A DNA stretch of 64,000 nucleotides from Nocardia africana NBRC 100379 (GTDB taxonomy: Bacteria > Actinomycetota > Actinomycetes > Mycobacteriales > Mycobacteriaceae), in assembly GCF_001612635.1 (NCBI RefSeq), contig NZ_BDAV01000024.1, positions 1 through 64,000 of the forward strand. Direction: 5' to 3'. The notes beneath the pieces were generated by a model, which was not told where the DNA came from, made no database searches, and saw only the letters and a list, made by a program, of their open reading frames with translations. Below are positions 8,601-15,430 of the stretch, one piece after another. Position numbers and translations under genes: made by a program. How positions within the stretch are numbered: position 1 is the stretch's first letter; every line of letters starts with the position of its first letter.

Positions 8601-10274
8601 CTATTGTTTCGCGAGGTATCGGTGGACCAGCATGACCGCCATCGCACCCTCACCGACCGCGGACGCGACCCGCTTCGCCGATTCGGAGCGCACATCGCCG
8701 GCGACGAAGACGCCCGGGATGCTGGTTTCGAGATGATGGGGCGGGCGGGGCAGTTCCCAGCCCGCCGGCCGGGACCCGTCGACCATCAGGTCCGGTCCGG
8801 CCAGCACATAACCGAATTCGTCGCGGACGACGAGTCCGTCCAGCCACTCCGTTTCGGGCGCCGCGCCGATGAACAGGAACAGCCGTTCGGCGTCGACCTT
8901 GTCCTCGGCGCCGGTCGCGTTGTTGCGCAACACGATTCGTTCCAGGTGATCGCTGCCGTCGGCGGCCACCACCTCGGTGTTGGTGTGCACCTTGATATTC
9001 GGCACGGCCTCGATCTGCTGGATCAGGTAGTGCGACATCGACTGGTCCAGCGAACTGCCGCGCACCAGGATGTGCACCGTGCAGGCGTGCCGGGACAGGA
9101 AGACCGCGGCCTGCCCGGCCGAATTCGCCCCACCGACGATGTAGACCTCGCGTTCGGCGCAGTCGGCCGCCTCGGTCATCGCGGACCCGTAGTAGACGCC
9201 GCGACCGGTGAAATCGTCCACGCCCGGCGCGGGGTGGTGGCGGTAGTTGACGCCGGTGGCGATGAGCACGGAGTGGGCGCTGACGCAGGAGCCGTCGGAG
9301 AAGAGCACCCGCCGCGCGGAACCGCACGCCTCCAAGCCGACCACCTCGCGGGCCGTGATCAGCTCGGCGCCGAATTTCACCGCCTGGCGCCGCGCCCGAT
9401 CGGCCAGCTGGGCGCCCGAAAGCCCGTCGGGGAACCCGAGATAATTCTCGATCCGGGAACTCTGCCCGGCCTGTCCGCCGGTGGCGGTCCGCTCGACCAG
9501 AACCGTGCGCAGCCCCTCGGAGGCGCCGTATACGGCCGCACCGAGTCCGGCGGGGCCGCCGCCGACCACGATCAGGTCGTAGAACTCTCCACTCGGATCG
9601 GTGCTCAGGCCGACGCAGCCGGCGAGTTCGCTGTCCGACGGGGACAGCAGCACATTGCCGCTGGAATCGATCACCACGGGACACTGCTCGGCATCGGCGC
9701 CGGCGGCCTCGAGCAGGCGTTGCCCCTCGGGATCGTCGGCGAGGTACCACCGGTACGGCAGCTGATTGCGAGCCAGGAATTCCCGCACCTCGGAACTGCG
9801 AGCCGACCAGCGGTGGCCGATCACCTTCGTCTCGTGCACCGGGCGGCGGTCGTCCCCGCGCCACGATTCCAGCAGCGCGTCGACCACCGGATACAGCTTC
9901 TCCTCCGGCGGATCCCAGGGTTTGAGCAGATAGTGGTCGAGATCGACGACATTGATCGCGTCGATGGCGGCGTTGGTGTCGGCATACGCGGTCAGCAGCA
10001 CCCGGCGCGCATAGGGGTGCAGATCGATCGCGTTCTCCAGAAATTGGATGCCGTCCATACCCGGCATTCGGTAATCGGCGATCAGGACGGCGACCGGCTG
10101 GCCGCGCAGTTTGAGTTCACGCAGGACGTCGAGTGCCGAGGCACCCGATTCCGCGCGCATGATGCGATAGTCGGCTCCGTATCGCCGCCGCAGGTCGCGC
10201 ACCACGGCACGGGACACGCCGGGGTCGTCGTCGACACTGAGAATTACCGGTTTGACGGCAGCTGGTGAAGTCAC
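8601..10274 (-). CDS. Response regulator receiver fused to thioredoxin-reductase-like flavoprotein
   Basis: The 557-residue fusion has a receiver domain at 8-130, with the acidic pocket at Asp15-Asp17, phosphoacceptor Asp67 in IADYRMPGMDG, a TAYAD segment and the conserved Lys in LLKPWD. A thioredoxin/glutaredoxin-like spacer of about 90 residues follows. The last 320 residues form a thioredoxin-reductase-type module with an FAD motif VVGGGPAGLGAAVYG, an NADPH motif YIVGGANSAGQAA and a terminal GVFVAGDVR. Where true thioredoxin reductases have the CATC pair, this protein reads GVYYGSAMTEA, so the redox disulfide is absent. It is co-transcribed with the kinase downstream. The output is probably a flavin-linked oxidoreductase activity rather than DNA binding. 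The receiver-TrxR fold is known in actinobacteria; its substrate is not known to me. Confidence 0.9.
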   Translation of the reverse strand: MTSPAAVKPVILSVDDDPGVSRAVVRDLRRRYGADYRIMRAESGASALDVLRELKLRGQPVAVLIADYRMPGMDGIQFLENAIDLHPYARRVLLTAYADTNAAIDAINVVDLDHYLLKPWDPPEEKLYPVVDALLESWRGDDRRPVHETKVIGHRWSARSSEVREFLARNQLPYRWYLADDPEGQRLLEAAGADAEQCPVVIDSSGNVLLSPSDSELAGCVGLSTDPSGEFYDLIVVGGGPAGLGAAVYGASEGLRTVLVERTATGGQAGQSSRIENYLGFPDGLSGAQLADRARRQAVKFGAELITAREVVGLEACGSARRVLFSDGSCVSAHSVLIATGVNYRHHPAPGVDDFTGRGVYYGSAMTEAADCAEREVYIVGGANSAGQAAVFLSRHACTVHILVRGSSLDQSMSHYLIQQIEAVPNIKVHTNTEVVAADGSDHLERIVLRNNATGAEDKVDAERLFLFIGAAPETEWLDGLVVRDEFGYVLAGPDLMVDGSRPAGWELPRPPHHLETSIPGVFVAGDVRSESAKRVASAVGEGAMAVMLVHRYLAKQ

Positions 10275-10338
10275 ATCGAAAAGTATGAGCGCCCGGCGGA
10301 CGGGTTGCCGAGGATGTTCGCTACGGGCACCACATCGG

Positions 10339-10539
10339 TCACACCAGGCGGTGCTCGACGAGATCGAGTTCGCTCGGCGTCAGCAGTCGTTCGAGCCTTT
10401 CCTCCCGCTCGGCCAGGTTACGGCGCGATCGCCGGCCGTGATTGCGAAAGGGGGCGGCCACCGACGGCCCGGCTTCCGAATCGGGAAGTAACGGAACAGA
10501 ATCCGCCTGCCGACGATGGAGGATGGTTCGAATGTTCAC
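10339..10539 (-). CDS. Small basic protein, possible
   Basis: A 66-codon frame starts at GTG (10537-10539) with GAGGTGA six bases upstream, a good ribosome binding site. The product begins MNIRTILHRRQADSVPLLPD and ends REERLERLLTPSELDLVEHR plus two residues. The C-terminal half is charged and helical, like a small cytoplasmic protein. It reads in the same direction as the receiver/reductase fusion, 64 bases before that gene, so it could be the first gene of that operon. No family is recognised. The ribosome binding site and composition are the only support. Confidence 0.45.
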   Translation of the reverse strand: MNIRTILHRRQADSVPLLPDSEAGPSVAAPFRNHGRRSRRNLAEREERLERLLTPSELDLVEHRLV

Positions 10540-10651
10540 GGCCGATCACCTCACAGGGACGTAGAAGCGTGTGCTCCGGTCGGTTGCTTCGTTGCCTGCC
10601 GTAGTTGCCTATCCGCCATTGTGCGTCGGTTATTACAGCCGGCGAAACGGA

Positions 10652-10667
10652 TCACATCAGAATGTGA
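10652..10667. promoter_or_regulatory. Palindrome upstream of the SRPBCC gene
   Basis: TCACAT (10652-10657), CAGA, ATGTGA (10662-10667): a perfect inverted repeat in the 247-base gap between divergent genes, about 120 bases before the SRPBCC start. The half-sites are CRP-like but in inverted order (TCACA-N6-TGTGA), so CRP binding is not claimed. Confidence 0.35.
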
Positions 10668-10786
10668 CCTAGTTGATCTTCAACGGAAAAGCGGTCTCCC
10701 TCACAGGGTCGCGCGTCCGGTTGCCGCGTTTAGGATTACCGTTACCGACCGTCATAACCACGCCCGTCACGATCTCGGAGGCAGCG

Positions 10787-11236
10787 TTGCCGAACACCCT
10801 GGAAGCCACCATCGACATCTCCGCCGCGCCGGACAAGGTGTGGGCGGTCGTCTCCGATCTCGGGCGGATGCCGGAATTCAGCCCCACCACGCTGAAGATG
10901 ATTCCGCTGGGCACGCCGCGCGCCGGCACGTGGACCGTGCATCTCAACAAGGTCGGCCGCAAGTACTACCCGACCACCGCGCGCATCGTGCGTTACGAGC
11001 CCAATCGGGCCTTCGCATTCCGGATGAACGAGAACGGCACGGTGTGGAGCTACACGCTCGAACCCACGCCGACCGGCACCCGGGTGACCGAGCGCCGCGA
11101 CATTCCGAACGGGGTGCGCAAACCGGTGCGGCTGATGATCGAGGCGTTCCTCGGCGGCGAGCAGCAGTTCGAGGCCGATCTGGTCGCGGGGATGAACGAA
11201 ACCCTCGGCAAGATCAAGGTCGCGGCCGAGCGCTGA
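10787..11236 (+). CDS. SRPBCC (START-like) ligand-binding protein
   Basis: The 149-residue protein belongs to the SRPBCC/polyketide cyclase-dehydrase superfamily. It opens with the family pattern TLEATIDISAAPDKVWAVVS, then GRMPEFSP, and ends in a long C-terminal helix that closes the hydrophobic pocket. I placed the start at TTG 10787, six bases behind GGAGG; this gives the N-terminus usual for the family. An ATG 38 codons upstream has no such site and adds unrelated sequence. Members bind or modify lipids, aromatics or polyketides; the ligand cannot be told from sequence. It is followed by the SIMPL lipoprotein gene in the same orientation, about 50 bases on. Confidence 0.82.
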   Translation: MPNTLEATIDISAAPDKVWAVVSDLGRMPEFSPTTLKMIPLGTPRAGTWTVHLNKVGRKYYPTTARIVRYEPNRAFAFRMNENGTVWSYTLEPTPTGTRVTERRDIPNGVRKPVRLMIEAFLGGEQQFEADLVAGMNETLGKIKVAAER

Positions 11237-11287
11237 TCCGGCGCGCCCTTCGCGCGCGGGCGGGTTGGACCGCGTAATTTGCCCGGT

Positions 11288-11977
11288 ATGCGACGGATGA
11301 CGGGCGGTCTGGCGGTGTTCGCGGGCACCGCCGTGCTGCTGAGCGGTTGTGGCAGTTCGGATTCGGGGATCTCACGCGAGGTGACGGTGGTCGGCACCGG
11401 TCAGGTGCGCGGAGCGCCGGACACCCTGAACGCCGACGTGGGTGTCGAAGTCACCGCGCCCGATGTGTCCGCCGCCATCGCGAACGCGAACGGCAAGGCG
11501 AAGGCGATCACCGACGCGATGGTGAACGCGGGCGCGAAACGCGAGGACATCCGCACGACCGATGTGTCGGTGCAGCCGCAGTACGGTCCCGACCACACCG
11601 TCACCGGCTACACCGCGACCAACACCGTGCACGTCGTGGTCCGCGATCTGCCCAAGGCCTCGGCCGTCCTGGCGTCGGCGGTGCAGGCCGGCGGGAACGA
11701 CACCCGCATCCGCGGCGTCTCGTTCGCGCTCGACGACAATTCGAAACTGCTGGCCGACGCCCGGGCCGGCGCCTTCGCCGATGCCAAGGCGCGCGCCGAC
11801 CAGTACGCGGTGCTGTCGGGCCTGAAGTTGAAGGACGTCAAGACCATCAACGAGACCAGCAGCGGGGAATCGACACCGCCGCAGGCCAAGACCCAATTCG
11901 CCGGTCCGGACGTACCGTTGGAACCCGGTCAGCAGACGGTGACCTTCACGGTGACAGTCACCTGGATCATGGGCTGA
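11288..11977 (+). CDS. SIMPL (DUF541) domain lipoprotein
   Basis: The 229-residue protein begins with a short basic signal and the lipobox LLSGC (cysteine near residue 20), so it is a predicted lipoprotein. The remainder is the SIMPL/DUF541 fold: EVTVVGTGQVRGAPDTLN at the start, a helical ANANGKAKAITDAM segment, and TTDVSVQPQYG in the middle. Bacterial SIMPL proteins (for example E. coli YggE) are periplasmic oligomers linked with oxidative stress, and their biochemical role is poorly defined. No strong Shine-Dalgarno is visible; an ATG three codons later is a possible alternative start. It converges with the FabH gene after 22 bases. Confidence 0.85.
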   Translation: MRRMTGGLAVFAGTAVLLSGCGSSDSGISREVTVVGTGQVRGAPDTLNADVGVEVTAPDVSAAIANANGKAKAITDAMVNAGAKREDIRTTDVSVQPQYGPDHTVTGYTATNTVHVVVRDLPKASAVLASAVQAGGNDTRIRGVSFALDDNSKLLADARAGAFADAKARADQYAVLSGLKLKDVKTINETSSGESTPPQAKTQFAGPDVPLEPGQQTVTFTVTVTWIMG

Positions 11978-11999
11978 CGCGCGCCCGCCCGCCGGACGC

Positions 12000-13028
12000 C
12001 TACTGCCAGTTGGGCAGTTTCGCCACCTGCGCGGCGTAGGACAGGCCCGCGCCGAAGGCGACCAGCAACGCCGCCGCACCCGGCTTGCTCTCACCCGACC
12101 GCAGCATGGCCTCCATGGCCAGCGGAACCGAGGCGGCCGAGGTGTTGCCGGTCTCCTCGATGTCGTTGGCCAGCGCGCAATTGGCCGACAGCTTCAGCTC
12201 GCGCGCCATGATCTCGATGATGCGGCCATTGGCCTGGTGCGGAACCATCGCATCGATATCGCCGGGGGTCAGGCCGGCGCGCTCGATCGCGTCCAGGCAG
12301 ACCTTCTTCAGCGAATGCGCGGCCCAGCGGAAGACCGCGGTGCCCTCCATCGCCAGGTACGGGCGAACCGCGTCGGTGCCCTTCTCGTCGATCTCGCGGA
12401 AGAACTCCATCCAGTCCTTGTCCTGGCGGATGGCGCGATGCTGTTCGCCGTCGGAACCCCAGACGGTGGGGCCGATGCCGGGCTCGTCGGACGGGCCGAC
12501 GATCACGGCACCCGCGCCGTCGGCGAACAGGAAGGCGGTGCCGCGGTCGGCGGGGTTGAAGGTGTCCGTGAGCCGCTCGACGCCGATCACCAGCACGTGG
12601 CCCGCGGTCCCACCCTTGACCAGATCCGAGGCGAGGCCCAGCGCGTGGCAGAAGCCCGCGCACCCGGCGGAGATGTCGAACGCGGCGGGATTGTTCATCC
12701 CCAGCTCGGTGGCGATCTGCGGAGCGGCCGCCGGAGTGAGCAGCAGCCAGGTCGAGGTCGCGACGATGACGCAGTCGACCTGCTCGGCGGTGATTCCCGC
12801 GGCCGCGATGGCATCGCGCGCCGCGGCGGCGCTCATGCCGATGATGGTTTCGGATTCGGAGGCGAACCGCCGGGTCCGGATGCCCGAGCGGGTGCGAATC
12901 CATTCGTCGCTGGAATCGATCGGTCCGGCGACTTCCTCATTGGTCACGACCCGGGCGGGGCGGTACACACCGAGCCCGAGCATCGCCGTGTGCTCCACCC
13001 CGGTGACTTGGGCGAGTCGAGCAGCCAT
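12000..13028 (-). CDS. fabH: Beta-ketoacyl-ACP synthase III (FabH family)
   Basis: The 342-residue condensing enzyme has the full catalytic triad: Cys123 in DISAGCAGFCHAL, His264 in VPHQANGRI and Asn295 in ETGNTSAAS. It joins an acyl-CoA primer to malonyl-ACP. The start is the ATG behind GGAGATGCGCG; a frame continuing far upstream is an artefact of the GC-rich intergenic region. The gene stands alone and is not next to other fatty-acid synthase genes. It could prime FAS-II/mycolate synthesis as mtFabH does, or serve a specialised pathway. Family assignment is firm; the primer specificity is not visible. Confidence 0.93.
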   Translation of the reverse strand: MAARLAQVTGVEHTAMLGLGVYRPARVVTNEEVAGPIDSSDEWIRTRSGIRTRRFASESETIIGMSAAAARDAIAAAGITAEQVDCVIVATSTWLLLTPAAAPQIATELGMNNPAAFDISAGCAGFCHALGLASDLVKGGTAGHVLVIGVERLTDTFNPADRGTAFLFADGAGAVIVGPSDEPGIGPTVWGSDGEQHRAIRQDKDWMEFFREIDEKGTDAVRPYLAMEGTAVFRWAAHSLKKVCLDAIERAGLTPGDIDAMVPHQANGRIIEIMARELKLSANCALANDIEETGNTSAASVPLAMEAMLRSGESKPGAAALLVAFGAGLSYAAQVAKLPNWQ

Positions 13029-13178
13029 CGCGCATCTCCTATGTACCTGCCGGCGGGCCGGAGAACCGGAAACTGGTCCCGGTCCGGGCGCCACCCGCGT
13101 ATCGAACGTTCCTACATCGAGCCTCGGGAGCCGACGCGCTGTGAGTGCTACGTGCGCGTAGACATGAGGCCCCCTCAT

Positions 13179-13196
13179 ATTAGTAGGAATGCTAAT
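13179..13196. promoter_or_regulatory. Small dyad between fabH and the GlsB/YeaQ gene
   Basis: ATTAG (13179-13183), eight bases, CTAAT (13192-13196), inside an unusually AT-rich patch of the 286-base divergent gap. It could be part of the promoter or operator of either gene. No sigma consensus is clear. Confidence 0.28.
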
Positions 13197-13314
13197 CCCC
13201 AGGGTGGGTATTGTCACAATCGATTCGTCTAGAACCGGCTCGCAGACGGGTTCCGATACCGAACCGTGGCGAGGCGGATACGGCAGTTTCCGACGAGTTT
13301 CCCTGGAGGACACC

Positions 13315-13587
13315 ATGCTCGGTCTCGGAATCATCGGCTGGATCATCATCGGCGGCCTGGCGGGCTGGATCGCCAGCAAGATCATGGGCACCGACGCCCA
13401 GCAGGGCATCCTGCTCAATATCGTCGTGGGTGTGGTCGGCGGCCTGATCGGCGGTTTCATCCTGCGGCTGTTCGGCGTCGACGTACACAGCGGCGGATTC
13501 TTCTTCAGCTTCCTCACCTGCCTGGGTGGAGCGGTGATCCTGCTGTGGCTGGTGCGACTGGTCACGGGGCGCAGAGCCGCGCACTGA
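13315..13587 (+). CDS. GlsB/YeaQ/YmgE family stress-response membrane protein
   Basis: The 90-residue membrane protein is built of three hydrophobic, glycine-rich helices. The first is LGIIGWIIIGGLAGWIASKI, followed by a GTDAQQG turn and a long GVVGGLIGGFILR helix with the glycine zipper typical of transglycosylase-associated/YmgE proteins. The start ATG has GGAGG six bases upstream. Family members in Gram-positive bacteria are induced by alkaline, envelope or general stress (GlsB helps anchor Asp23). It is monocistronic, divergent from fabH and followed by psd after 126 bases. Confidence 0.9.
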   Translation: MLGLGIIGWIIIGGLAGWIASKIMGTDAQQGILLNIVVGVVGGLIGGFILRLFGVDVHSGGFFFSFLTCLGGAVILLWLVRLVTGRRAAH

Positions 13588-13713
13588 TCGGCACCCGGCG
13601 GCGGGTGCGGCCGATCGGGACCATGCCACGGTGATGCGGTGTCCCGTAAGGTGTGAGCGCGGTCGGCGGAAGCTCTGCGGACCGAATGTCATCCGCGCAC
13701 GAAAGAGGAGTCC

Positions 13714-14433
13714 GTGGCCCGCCGCCCCACCCCGCCCGGTACGCCCGAACGTACCGGGCTCGGTCATGTCGCCGACCTGGTCAAAGCAGCGATTCCGCCG
13801 CTGCATCCCGCCGGCCTGCCCTTCGTGGCCGCGCCGCTGGCGGTGGCGGTCCTCGGCGGGCGACGCCGGCGCTGGCTGCGCCGCACCGGGCTGACCGCGG
13901 CCGCGGCCTCGGCCGCCTTCTTCCGGCATCCGCACCGGGTGCCGCCGAATCGGGCGAATATCGTCGTCGCCCCGGCCGACGGTGAGATCGCCCTCGTCGA
14001 CACCGCGGTGCCGCCGGCCGAGTTGAACCTCGGCGACACCCCGCTGCCCCGGGTGAGCATCTTCCTGTCGGTGCTCGACGTGCACGTGCAGCGCACTCCG
14101 GTCTCGGGCACCGTGCGAACCATCGCCTACCAGCGCGGCCAATTCCGCTCGGCGGACCTGCCGGAGGCCAGTTCGGTCAACGAGCGCAACAGCATGGTGC
14201 TCGAGACCGCCTCCGGTCAGCTGGTGACGGTCGTGCAGATCGCCGGGCTGCTGGCGCGGCGCATCGTCTGCGAGGCCAAGGTCGGCGACGCGCTGAGCAT
14301 CGGCGAAACCTACGGTCTGATCCGGTTCGGGTCGCGGGTGGACACCTACTTCCCGGTCGGTACCCGGCTGCTGGTCGAGCCCGGACAGCGCACGATCGGC
14401 GCGGAAACGGTGCTGGCCGAACTGGTGCCATGA
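13714..14433 (+). CDS. psd: Phosphatidylserine decarboxylase
   Basis: The 239-residue proenzyme converts phosphatidylserine to phosphatidylethanolamine at the membrane. It starts at GTG ([15 protein letters not shown]) behind AGGAG. Conserved segments are [17 protein letters not shown], the [22 protein letters not shown] core and the C-terminal RFGSRVD. In the last of these, self-cleavage between Gly and Ser creates the pyruvoyl group. Its stop codon overlaps the pssA start (ATGA), so the two steps of phosphatidylethanolamine synthesis are translationally coupled. The same psd-pssA-ATPase order is known from mycobacteria. Confidence 0.95.
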   Translation: MARRPTPPGTPERTGLGHVADLVKAAIPPLHPAGLPFVAAPLAVAVLGGRRRRWLRRTGLTAAAASAAFFRHPHRVPPNRANIVVAPADGEIALVDTAVPPAELNLGDTPLPRVSIFLSVLDVHVQRTPVSGTVRTIAYQRGQFRSADLPEASSVNERNSMVLETASGQLVTVVQIAGLLARRIVCEAKVGDALSIGETYGLIRFGSRVDTYFPVGTRLLVEPGQRTIGAETVLAELVP

Positions 14434-15338
14434 TCGAGAACACCGTGACCGAACCGGGTCGCCGCCGCCGCACGATCCGCCTGCTCCCGAGCATCGTGAC
14501 GATCCTGGCGCTGTGTGCCGGACTGTCGGCGGTGAAATTCGCACTCGACGGCGCGCTCGACATCGCCCTGGCGATGATCGGCGCCGCCGCCGTCCTCGAC
14601 ACCCTCGACGGCCGGCTGGCCCGGATGCTGTCGGCCACCACCAAGATCGGCGCCGAACTGGATTCGCTGGCCGACGCCATCTCCTTCGGCGTCGCACCGG
14701 CCCTGGTGCTGTACGTGACCTTCCTGCGCCAGGACAGCGCGGGCTGGATCATCGCGCTGATCTACGCGGTGAGCATCGTGCTGCGGCTGGCGCGGTTCAA
14801 CACGATCATGGACGACGACACCCGGCCCGACTGGGAGCGCGAGTACTTCACCGGCGTCCCGGCGCCGGCGGCGGCGTTGATCGCGCTGCTGCCGATCGCA
14901 CTGCACAGCCAGTTCGGCGAGGGGTGGTGGAACAACTTCCCGGTGGTGGCGACGTGGACCGTCTTCGCGGCGCTGCTCGCCGTGAGCACGATCCCGACGC
15001 TGGCGATGAAATCGGTGTCGGTGGCGCCGCAGGCGGCGGCCCTGCTGCTGGTGCTGGTCGCGCTGGCCGCGGCGGCACTGGTCACCTATCCGCTGATCCT
15101 GCTGATGGTGCTGATCGGGCTGTACCTGGTGCACATCCCGTTCGCGTGGCGCTCGCAGCGCTGGGTGGCGGCACGGCCGGAGACCTGGCATCACAAACCG
15201 GCCGAACGCCGCGCGCAGCGGCGTGCGGCCCGGCGGATGCCGCCGATCGGCGAGGGCGCGCGGCTGCGGCTGCGGCGGCCCCCGGGCATTCGCGAATCGT
15301 CGGCGCGGCTGCGGCTGCGCCGGCCGGGCGGGCGCTGA
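14430..15338 (+). CDS. pssA: CDP-diacylglycerol-serine O-phosphatidyltransferase
   Basis: The 302-residue integral membrane enzyme makes phosphatidylserine from CDP-diacylglycerol and serine, supplying Psd. The CDP-alcohol phosphotransferase signature DG-x2-AR-x8-G-x3-D-x3-D is complete (DGRLAR through GAELDSLAD, about residues 53-75). Several hydrophobic helices follow. The C-terminal 60 residues, after FAWRSQRW, are very Arg/Pro-rich and probably cytoplasmic. That tail is compositionally biased and may be disordered. It overlaps psd by four bases and is followed by the AAA ATPase gene after 92 bases that contain a threefold decamer repeat. Confidence 0.95.
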   Translation: MIENTVTEPGRRRRTIRLLPSIVTILALCAGLSAVKFALDGALDIALAMIGAAAVLDTLDGRLARMLSATTKIGAELDSLADAISFGVAPALVLYVTFLRQDSAGWIIALIYAVSIVLRLARFNTIMDDDTRPDWEREYFTGVPAPAAALIALLPIALHSQFGEGWWNNFPVVATWTVFAALLAVSTIPTLAMKSVSVAPQAAALLLVLVALAAAALVTYPLILLMVLIGLYLVHIPFAWRSQRWVAARPETWHHKPAERRAQRRAARRMPPIGEGARLRLRRPPGIRESSARLRLRRPGGR

Positions 15339-15368
15339 GCCGAGGATTTCGATCCGCACGGCTGCCGA

Positions 15369-15429
15369 CCGCGGGCACCCGGCCGATGCCGCGCCGCGGG
15401 CACACGCGGCCGCTGTCGGCCGCGGGCAC
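15369..15429 (+). repeat. Three CCGCGGGCAC direct repeats before the ATPase gene
   Basis: The decamer CCGCGGGCAC occurs at 15369-15378, 15394-15403 and 15420-15429, spaced 25 and 26 bases apart. The last copy ends one base before the ATG of the ATPase gene. The spacing is about two and a half helical turns. It may be a regulatory array or a chance product of GC bias. Confidence 0.5.
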
Positions 15430-15430
15430 A

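Noticed and set aside
7209-10268. An open frame of over 1000 codons antisense to the kinase and receiver/reductase genes
   Set aside because: The composition is His/Gly/Arg-rich shadow sequence, no ribosome site is seen, and both sense genes have clear domains and good starts.
10652-10667. CRP/cAMP receptor site
   Set aside because: The half-sites are in inverted order (TCACA-N6-TGTGA instead of TGTGA-N6-TCACA), so it does not match the CRP operator.
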